Below, in pieces: positions 1 through 5,247 of a DNA stretch of 7,624 nucleotides. The position numbers were made by a program, and so were the translations under genes. The stretch comes from Nitrospirota bacterium (lineage in GTDB: Bacteria > Nitrospirota > Nitrospiria > Nitrospirales > Nitrospiraceae), in assembly GCA_016195505.1 (NCBI GenBank), contig JACPZN010000355.1:1-7624 (forward strand), given 5' to 3'. Position 1 is the first letter of the stretch. Each line of letters opens with the position of its first letter. Below the pieces are notes generated by a model that saw only the letters and a list, made by a program, of their open reading frames with translations, had not been told where the DNA came from and searched no databases.

Positions 1-867
1 AAACGAATAGATAGAGTAGGCCAACCCACGTTTTTCACGGACCTCTTGGAAAAGACGGGAACTGACACTCCCTCCCAGCACGCTGTTCAATACATAGGCT
101 GCATAGCGATCTTTATGCCCGGCCGGAATGCCCTTGAGCCCCACACAGAGGTGTACCTGTTCCAGCGGCTTACGTCTCATGACGACGCCGCCGCAGATTT
201 CAGGCGGCCAGCGCTTGCGAGGTGCTGCATGCACGGACTGGCGACGTCGCCCAAATGTACGAGCAATCGTTTTTTCGAGTTGACGTTGATCGAAATTTCC
301 TGCCACCGCGAGCACCATCTCCTGTGGACGGTAGTGCGCCCCGACATAGTCGAGGAGATCTTGCCGCCGCAGTCGGGCGATCGTCGCTTCCTGCCCCAGA
401 ATCGGCCGGCTCAGGGGGTGGCGGCCCATCACGAGTCCCGTATGAAGTTCCTGCACAAGATCTTCGGGATCATCCTGAACCATGCGGATCTCTTCGAGCA
501 CCACCTGCTTTTCTTTTTCAATCTCCTTCGTTCCGAATCGAGACCGGTGGAACAAATCAGAAAGCAGATCCAGCGCCTTGGGTAAATGCTGATCGAGAAC
601 TTTGACATAGAAGGTTGTCGTTTCGCGCGTGGTAAAGGCGTTCATCTCGCCTCCTAGCGCATCGATTTCGCGAGAGATGTCCGTGGCCGACCGGGTGGTC
701 GTTCCTTTGAAAAACATGTGTTCGATGAAGTGGGAGTAGCCGGCTTGCGTGGGACTTTCGTCGCGGGAACCGGCATTGACCCACATGCCGACCGTGACGG
801 ACTTGAGCGTCGGAATCCGTTCGGTGACCAAACGGACTCCGTTATCGAGAGTGAGTTTGCGGTACAA
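1..867 (-). CDS. M16 family zinc metallopeptidase (insulinase / MPP-like), 3' end beyond window
   Basis: Predicted zinc endopeptidase of family M16, the group of YmxG/MlpA and mitochondrial processing peptidase. The 289 residues visible run off the left edge with no stop, so the second half of the usual ~420-residue protein is missing. The inverted zinc motif HFIEH lies at residues 46-50 (ligands H46, H50; catalytic E49), followed by FFKGT. The third ligand is probably E126 in VVLEEI. The N-terminal half continues through GGEMNAFTTRE (72-82). Near the edge, R277 and Y284 in VREKRGLAY match the Arg/Tyr pair that binds substrate in the C-terminal half of family members. No signal peptide is visible, so it is probably cytoplasmic. 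The start is TTG at 867-865: the in-frame pnp stop lies just upstream, and the next ATG (codon 28) is inside the conserved fold. The gene starts 6 bp after pnp, so the two are probably translationally coupled. An M16 gene downstream of pnp is a recurrent arrangement, as with mlpA in Bacillus. The substrate is unknown. Confidence 0.93.
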   Translation of the reverse strand, partial: MYRKLTLDNGVRLVTERIPTLKSVTVGMWVNAGSRDESPTQAGYSHFIEHMFFKGTTTRSATDISREIDALGGEMNAFTTRETTTFYVKVLDQHLPKALDLLSDLFHRSRFGTKEIEKEKQVVLEEIRMVQDDPEDLVQELHTGLVMGRHPLSRPILGQEATIARLRRQDLLDYVGAHYRPQEMVLAVAGNFDQRQLEKTIARTFGRRRQSVHAAPRKRWPPEICGGVVMRRKPLEQVHLCVGLKGIPAGHKDRYAAYVLNSVLGGSVSSRLFQEVREKRGLAYSIYSF

Positions 868-873
868 GGGTGA

Positions 874-2991
874 TTACCCGGCCGCCGGATCTTTCGCGCC
901 GCTCATGGTCGGAGCCGGCATGGTTTCTTTCCGGCTGAGCCGGATCTTGCCTTGCTTATCGATCTCCAGCACTTTCACTAGAATCTGATCGCCCTCAGCC
1001 ACTTCATCGGACACGGCCTTCACCCGATGATGAGCCAGCTGTGAAATGTGGACCAACCCATCCGTGCCCGGCAGAACCTCGACGAACGCGCCGAAATCCA
1101 TGATCTTTCTGACCGTGCCCATATAGATCTTCCCGATTTCGACCTCCTCGGTCAGACGGCTGACGATGTCCTTCGCCTTCTGCAACGACGCTTCATCCGA
1201 GGATGCAATTGTCACAATCCCTGTATCCTCGATATTGATCTTCACTCCGCAATCGGCCTGAATCCCACGGATCGTTTTCCCACCCTGGCCGATAATATCC
1301 CGAATCTTGTCCTGCTTGACTTTCATCGTAAAGATGCGCGGTGCGAACGGTGATAGATTCGTACGCGGACCGGTCAACGCTTTCGCCATATGACTGAGAA
1401 TATGGAGTCGTCCGGCACGGGCCTGCTCCAGCGCTTGTTGCATGAGCGCTGTCGTAATCCCGCCTATCTTAATGTCCATCTGCAGCGCCGTGACGCCGTT
1501 CTTGGTCCCGCAAACTTTGAAATCCATATCGCCGAGGTGGTCTTCAAGACCCAGGATGTCGGAGAGAATAATGACTCCGTCGCCTTCTTTGATGAGCCCC
1601 ATCGCGATGCCGGCTACCGGTTCCTTGATCGGCACACCGGCATCCATCATGGCCAATGTGCCGCCGCAGACCGTGGCCATCGAAGACGAGCCGTTGGATT
1701 CCAGGATTTCTGAAACGATGCGGAGCGTATAGGGGAACGTGTCCTTGCCCGGGATAACTGGCTTCAACGCCCGTTCAGCCAAGGCTCCATGCCCGACTTC
1801 ACGCCGACCGGGCGATCGTAACGGCCGCGCCTCGCCGACGCTGAACGGCGGAAAGTTGTAATGCAGCATAAAGGTGCGTGTGTATTCGCCCTCCAGCGCA
1901 TCGATGCGCTGCTCATCGTCCGTCGTCCCTAGTGTCACCACCGCCAAGCTCTGCGTTTCCCCGCGGGTGAAAATGGCCGAGCCGTGCGCGCGCGGCAACG
2001 CGCCAACCTCGCACGTGATGGACCGGATGTCTGCCGGACCTCGTCCGTCCGCACGTGACCGCTTTTCCAGTATCATGCTCCGGACTTCCGTATATTCCAG
2101 TCCGTGAAAGACGATTTTGATGTGCCGTTCGCTGGTCGGAACATCGGGATTCTTCAGCTTCTCAACTGCCTCGGCCAGCACCGCATCCAACTTCTCCTGG
2201 CGCGCCGACTTGTTCGGAATCATGATCGCGTCGCGAATAGGTTGCGCGACCAAGGCCTTCACCTTGGCAGACAATGCGGAATCGATCGGCTCCACGACGA
2301 CTTCCCACTTCGTCTTGCCGACTTTTTTCGCTAGCTCGGAAATCTTTGCGACGATCTTCTTGATCTCGACATGGGCCAATTCGAGTGCCTGGAGCATCGT
2401 TGCTTCCGGCAACTCGTTGGCCCCGGCCTCGACCATCATCACGGCATCGGCCGTACCGGCCACGACCAGATGGAGATCACTTTTCTCCAACGTTTCCAGA
2501 TCAGGGTTCACCACGAACTGCCCATTGACTCGACCAATCTTCACTCCGGCGACCGGACCATTGAAGGGAATGCTGGACACCGATAGGGCGGCTGATGCCG
2601 CGGTGATGCCGATGACATCGGACGAGCCAGTCTTATCCGCTGAGAGAACCGAGGCGATGACTTGCGTTTCGAAGTAGTAGCCTTCAGGGAAGAGCGGACG
2701 GAGCGGACGGTCGATTAAGCGGCTCGTGAGCACTTCCTTTTCAGCCGGCCGACCTTCCCGCTTGAAGTAGCCGCCGGGAATTTTTCCAGCCGCGTAGGCC
2801 TTTTCTTGATAGTCGACAGTGAGGGGAAGAAAATCAATGCCAGGCTTGGCCGTCTGCGAAGCCACAGCCGTCGCCAAGACTACCGTGTCACCGTACGAGG
2901 CCCAGATTGAACCGTCGGCCTGCTTCGCCACCCGGCCGGTTTCGAGCCGGAGCGTCCGGCCCGCAATGTCAATTTCAACAGAATGTACCAT
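874..2991 (-). CDS. pnp: Polyribonucleotide nucleotidyltransferase (PNPase)
   Basis: Phosphorolytic 3'-5' exoribonuclease that releases nucleoside diphosphates from RNA and can add tails in reverse. It works as a cytoplasmic trimer and in many bacteria joins an RNA degradosome. The 705 residues are close to the 711 of the E. coli enzyme, and every domain is present. The first RNase PH-like domain is ~1-140 (FFPLTVNYQE-type motif at 54-63; EGRPAEKE 79-86). An all-helical linker covers ~215-305. The second RNase PH-like domain is ~315-540, with RRE 397-399, SNGSSSMA 432-439, and the catalytic acidic cluster D484, D488, D490 with K492 in DHLGDMDFK. A KH domain follows (~553-615, GxxG loop IIGQGGK 566-572), then an S1 domain (~620-688; DFGAFVEV 632-639, GLVHISQL 645-652). 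The ATG at 2991 has a good ribosome binding site and matches the family start. The gene follows rpsO across a 232-bp spacer holding a long inverted repeat. In E. coli the rpsO-pnp spacer carries an RNase III-processed, PNPase-autoregulated hairpin; whether this spacer does the same is inference. Confidence 0.98.
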   Translation of the reverse strand: MVHSVEIDIAGRTLRLETGRVAKQADGSIWASYGDTVVLATAVASQTAKPGIDFLPLTVDYQEKAYAAGKIPGGYFKREGRPAEKEVLTSRLIDRPLRPLFPEGYYFETQVIASVLSADKTGSSDVIGITAASAALSVSSIPFNGPVAGVKIGRVNGQFVVNPDLETLEKSDLHLVVAGTADAVMMVEAGANELPEATMLQALELAHVEIKKIVAKISELAKKVGKTKWEVVVEPIDSALSAKVKALVAQPIRDAIMIPNKSARQEKLDAVLAEAVEKLKNPDVPTSERHIKIVFHGLEYTEVRSMILEKRSRADGRGPADIRSITCEVGALPRAHGSAIFTRGETQSLAVVTLGTTDDEQRIDALEGEYTRTFMLHYNFPPFSVGEARPLRSPGRREVGHGALAERALKPVIPGKDTFPYTLRIVSEILESNGSSSMATVCGGTLAMMDAGVPIKEPVAGIAMGLIKEGDGVIILSDILGLEDHLGDMDFKVCGTKNGVTALQMDIKIGGITTALMQQALEQARAGRLHILSHMAKALTGPRTNLSPFAPRIFTMKVKQDKIRDIIGQGGKTIRGIQADCGVKINIEDTGIVTIASSDEASLQKAKDIVSRLTEEVEIGKIYMGTVRKIMDFGAFVEVLPGTDGLVHISQLAHHRVKAVSDEVAEGDQILVKVLEIDKQGKIRLSRKETMPAPTMSGAKDPAAG

Positions 2992-2997
2992 CTAGGG

Positions 2998-3005
2998 TCT
3001 CCTCT
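2998..3005 (-). promoter_or_regulatory. Ribosome binding site of pnp
   Basis: On the minus strand the sequence AGAGGAGA ends 6 bases before the pnp ATG at 2991, with its GGAG core 7 bases away. It is the clearest Shine-Dalgarno sequence in the window and fixes the pnp start. It lies outside the inverted repeat arms (3012-3167), so folding of that repeat would leave it free. Confidence 0.8.
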
Positions 3006-3011
3006 AGTTAG

Positions 3012-3167
3012 GTCCCACAGATGCCCACAGAGATAGGCTCAGATAGCCAAGTGAAAAGTTAAAAACTTAAAGTGAAAAGTGGAGAAGCCCTCGCCCACTT
3101 TTCACTTCGCACTTTACACTTTTAACTTGTGTCTTCGTGAGCGTATGTCCGTGTTCACCTGTGCGAC
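3012..3167. repeat. Long imperfect inverted repeat filling the rpsO-pnp spacer
   Basis: The left arm (3012-3082) and right arm (3095-3167) are imperfect reverse complements around a 12-base loop (3083-3094). The inner 13 bases pair perfectly: AAGTGAAAAGTGG at 3070-3082 against CCACTTTTCACTT at 3095-3107. Further out, matching blocks include AAAAGT, CAAG, GCTCA, ATA and CACAG. By hand alignment about 53 of 74 columns match, with two single-base gaps. The rpsO-pnp transcript could therefore form a hairpin of about 70 bp. The outer parts (CCCACAGATGCCCACAG on the left, CCGTGTTCACCTGTG on the right) resemble CTGTG-rich intergenic repeats found in many environmental bacterial genomes, which suggests a degenerate MITE-like or repeat-family element. 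No convincing target-site duplication is seen. No T-run directly follows a GC-rich stem, so I do not call a terminator. The remainder of the spacer (3168-3223) holds nothing I can identify. Confidence 0.75.
3049..3121. repeat. Cluster of AAGTGAAAAGT units in both orientations
   Basis: AAGTGAAAAGT occurs exactly at 3049-3059 and again at 3070-3080, a period of 21 bp. Its reverse complement ACTTTTCACTT is at 3097-3107, and a one-mismatch copy, ACTTTACACTT, is at 3111-3121. The AT-rich block contrasts sharply with the GC-rich genes around it. The units form the core of the larger inverted repeat and also give local direct repeats. The 21-bp period is about two helical turns, which would suit a dimeric DNA-binding protein, but slippage or repeat-element structure explains it equally well. 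Confidence 0.7.
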
Positions 3168-3223
3168 GTTCGATCCATACCATCGCCCCATAAACGATAG
3201 CGGCTGGCGCCCAGTTCTGCCGA

Positions 3224-3493
3224 CTACTTTCGAATGCCGAGTCGATCGATGATGGCCCGGTACCGTGCATCATCGACGCCACGGAGATAATCCAATAAAC
3301 GCCGTCTCCGTCCTACCAACTGCAACAGCCCACGCCGCGAGTGGTGATCTTTCTTATGCGCCTTGAAATGCTCGGTGAGATACGTAATGCGGTTGGTCAG
3401 AACCGCGATCTGAACTTCCGGAGATCCAGAGTCTGTATCGTGCTGCCGATACTGCTTGATCAATTCCGTTTTTGCTTCCCTGAGTAATGCCAT
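3224..3493 (-). CDS. rpsO: 30S ribosomal protein S15
   Basis: Primary 16S rRNA-binding protein of the small subunit. It binds the three-way junction of the central domain (helices 20-22) and takes part in the B4 bridge to the large subunit. Starting from ATG 3493 the protein has 89 residues, the same length as E. coli S15. It contains the family signatures DSGSPEVQ (21-28) and HKKDHHSRRGL (46-56), followed by the basic RRRRLLDYL stretch, and ends in LGIRK. An upstream in-frame ATG at 3511 would add six residues, but it lies before the strong ribosome binding site at 3502-3509, so I reject it. The gene sits 25 bp after truB with no ribF/ribC between them. S15 represses its own mRNA in several bacteria by differing structures; I could not identify such a structure here. 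Confidence 0.98.
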   Translation of the reverse strand: MALLREAKTELIKQYRQHDTDSGSPEVQIAVLTNRITYLTEHFKAHKKDHHSRRGLLQLVGRRRRLLDYLRGVDDARYRAIIDRLGIRK

Positions 3494-3501
3494 GATCTTT
3501 A

Positions 3502-3509
3502 CCCCCCTC
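3502..3509 (-). promoter_or_regulatory. Ribosome binding site of rpsO
   Basis: On the minus strand GAGGGGGG lies 8 bases before the ATG at 3493. It supports that ATG over the in-frame ATG at 3511, which it follows. It falls wholly in the short truB-rpsO gap. Confidence 0.7.
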
Positions 3510-3518
3510 ACTTCCCGC

Positions 3519-4475
3519 TCAATTGATTGTCTCGATCTCTCCCAATACTTTGTGAATCTTAATCAGCCCTGCGGTTCGCACATCATGGGTTCCAATCGCC
3601 AGCAGTCGGCCTCCTTCATCCTTGAGCCGCACAGAAATCGGTTTGGGTGAGGACGGGAGTTGCCCAATTCCCATCGGACAGACCGCGCCGCCATGCAAAA
3701 CACGCTGGGCCTGCTCATCGGTGACCACGAGGGCCGGCAACCGGTCCAGCACTTGATCTAATGGGATGAGGTGATCCCGCAGGGTCCCAATCACCGCCTG
3801 AGCGGCAATCTGATCAACGGTCACGGCTTGGTCTATCGACAGAGGGCCCACGCGACGACGTTCGAGGGCGAACAGATGTCCACCGACGCCCAGCACCTGG
3901 CCGATATCGGCACACAACGTCCGAATGTAGGTCCCTTTCGAGCAGACGACGCTCAACGTCACATCCCGGCCGTCAATGGCTAGGATCTCCAGCTCATGAA
4001 TAACAACCGCCCGCGCGGCTCGTTCAACCGTCTCGCCCGCCCTTGCCGCCTTGTAAAGCGGACGCCCTCCCACTTTCACAGCCGAGTACATCGGCGGCAA
4101 TTGTTGCTGCAGACCGCGAAACTGAGCGATCACATCGCGGAGGTCCGCTTCGCTCACCACGACCGAGTCGTTCTGCGCCATGACCCTTCCGGTCGCATCT
4201 TGTGTATCGGTCGTCTCCCCGAGACGCAAGACCGCACGGTATTCCTTGTCCCAATCGACCAAATACTCGGCGACCCGCGTGGCACGCCCCACCAGCACAG
4301 GCAAGACACCCGTGGCCGCAGGATCCAGCGTGCCCGCATGACCAACCTTGATACCGCCCAAGAATCCGCGCACTTTGACCACCACATCGTGGGATGTCCA
4401 GCCAATGTCCTTCTTGACGATGAGAACTCCCTCGGCAACGGCAGCTTGTTGGGCCATGTCCATTGAGATATCCAT
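3519..4475 (-). CDS. truB: tRNA pseudouridine(55) synthase TruB
   Basis: Isomerises uridine 55 in the T-loop of nearly all elongator tRNAs to pseudouridine, and also acts as a tRNA folding chaperone. From ATG 4475 the protein has 318 residues (E. coli 314). The catalytic motif GHAGTLDP spans 45-52, with nucleophile D51. KEYRA at 77-81 carries the conserved Y79, PPMYSAVKVGG is at 127-137, and CSKGTYIRTL at 178-187 carries R185. A C-terminal PUA RNA-binding domain occupies roughly 249-318 (VVTDEQAQRVLHGG through LLAIGTHD). The ATG at 4475 is 4 bp past the rbfA stop, suggesting coupled translation. The longer frame from 4532 would overlap rbfA and adds a tail unlike the family, so I reject it. 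ATGs at 4463 and 4457 are also possible starts, because the ribosome binding sites here are weak. Nothing essential appears to be missing. Confidence 0.97.
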   Translation of the reverse strand: MDISMDMAQQAAVAEGVLIVKKDIGWTSHDVVVKVRGFLGGIKVGHAGTLDPAATGVLPVLVGRATRVAEYLVDWDKEYRAVLRLGETTDTQDATGRVMAQNDSVVVSEADLRDVIAQFRGLQQQLPPMYSAVKVGGRPLYKAARAGETVERAARAVVIHELEILAIDGRDVTLSVVCSKGTYIRTLCADIGQVLGVGGHLFALERRRVGPLSIDQAVTVDQIAAQAVIGTLRDHLIPLDQVLDRLPALVVTDEQAQRVLHGGAVCPMGIGQLPSSPKPISVRLKDEGGRLLAIGTHDVRTAGLIKIHKVLGEIETIN

Positions 4476-4479
4476 ACCC

Positions 4480-4893
4480 TTACGATCCAGACGCTGTCGT
4501 ATCCGGGAGGTTCGATGGGGCCGGTGCATCACCCAGTTGAGCGTCGATGTGCAATTCTTCTAATAATTTCAAAACACGATCGCCGCGCAGACCGCTGACA
4601 TCTTTTTTGAAGATCACTTCTGGAAGATACCGGAGTGTGAGGCGACGGCCTAACTCAGCCCGCACAAAGCCACTGGCCTTCGACAGCCCGGCAAAGATGT
4701 CACGCTCGGCTTGATCCTTCTCCATTGTGGTGACAAAGACGTAGGCGATGCGCAAATCCGCCGTCAGTTCGACATCGGTCACCGTGACGGATCGCACCCG
4801 CGGATCTTTGATCTTCCGCATGAGGATGTCCGCCACTTCCATCCGAATCTGATCGGCCACCCGATCAGCCCGCTTGTAGGTTGCCTTGGACAT
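4480..4893 (-). CDS. rbfA: 30S ribosome-binding factor RbfA
   Basis: Cold-shock-linked assembly factor that binds the 30S subunit near the 5' helix of 16S rRNA and promotes its late maturation. From ATG 4893 it has 137 residues, similar to E. coli (133). The single KH-like fold shows RADRVADQIRMEVADILMRK (8-27), KIKDPR (27-32), and the block ASGFVRAELGRR (73-84) leading to LPEVIFKKD (90-98). It ends with a short low-complexity Ala/Pro/Ser tail. The start choice rests on AGGGGA at 4904-4909, ten bases upstream, and on family length. In-frame ATGs at 4938 and 4917 would add 15 or 8 residues of non-family sequence without a better binding site. It sits between ylxP and truB as in many bacteria. 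Confidence 0.96.
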   Translation of the reverse strand: MSKATYKRADRVADQIRMEVADILMRKIKDPRVRSVTVTDVELTADLRIAYVFVTTMEKDQAERDIFAGLSKASGFVRAELGRRLTLRYLPEVIFKKDVSGLRGDRVLKLLEELHIDAQLGDAPAPSNLPDTTASGS

Positions 4894-4946
4894 CTTGCGC
4901 TGATCCCCTGCTCTCATCTGGCCGGTAACAGACATCACGCCGGCCG

Positions 4947-5228
4947 CTACAACAATTCCAACTGGGTCCGGACAACCTCGATCGCGGGCATACCTTTGAT
5001 CAGGTTTAACGCCCGCTCGAGCACTTGATTCACGTGGGTACCTTCATTCGCCACACAGGCCATTCCTAACACCGCCTTCTGCCAGAGATCCTGACCATCC
5101 ACTTCCGCGACCGACAGGTTGAACTTTCCATGGAGCCGGTCTTTCAGACTATGAAGCACTTGACGCTTGTCCTTGAGCGATTGGCTCTCCGAGATAAACA
5201 GCTCAACGGTGCACAGACCAACGACCAT
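4947..5228 (-). CDS. ylxP: DUF503 family protein (YlxP-like)
   Basis: Small cytoplasmic protein of 93 residues, the usual family length (~90-95). Family features are the opening MVVGLCTVELFI, then SQSLKDKRQVLHSLKDRL (15-32), FNLSVAEVDGQDLWQKA (36-52) and LGMACVANEG (54-63). It has no membrane segment or signal peptide. Its biochemical role is not firmly established. The constant position between infB and rbfA, as with Bacillus ylxP, suggests a link to ribosome assembly or translation, but that is inference. The ATG at 5228 starts 19 bp after the infB stop. The upstream ribosome binding site is poor (AGGA almost touches the ATG; GGCGG lies about 8 bases away), so translation may depend on infB. 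Confidence 0.93.
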   Translation of the reverse strand: MVVGLCTVELFISESQSLKDKRQVLHSLKDRLHGKFNLSVAEVDGQDLWQKAVLGMACVANEGTHVNQVLERALNLIKGMPAIEVVRTQLELL

Positions 5229-5247
5229 GTCCTACACCGCCGTGGAC

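Noticed and set aside
46..585. 179-codon plus-strand open frame over the M16 peptidase
   Set aside because: It is antisense to a strongly conserved M16 coding sequence. The translation is low-complexity and unlike any family I know.
3020..3065. Possible pnp promoter (TTTTCA and TATCTC on the minus strand, 16 bp apart)
   Set aside because: Both boxes match the sigma-70 consensus poorly and lie inside an AT-rich repeat where such matches arise by chance.
3190..3223. Possible terminator after rpsO (CTGGGCGCCAG hairpin)
   Set aside because: The stem is short and no T-run follows it on the minus strand, so it does not meet the pattern of a Rho-independent terminator.
3067..3282. 71-codon minus-strand frame crossing the rpsO end and the spacer
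   Set aside because: It overlaps the rpsO 3' end in another frame and runs through the inverted repeat; it has no family resemblance.
4476..4532. N-terminal extension of truB to the ATG at 4532
   Set aside because: It would overlap rbfA by about 50 bases and adds 19 basic residues not found in TruB proteins; the ATG at 4475 fits the usual length.
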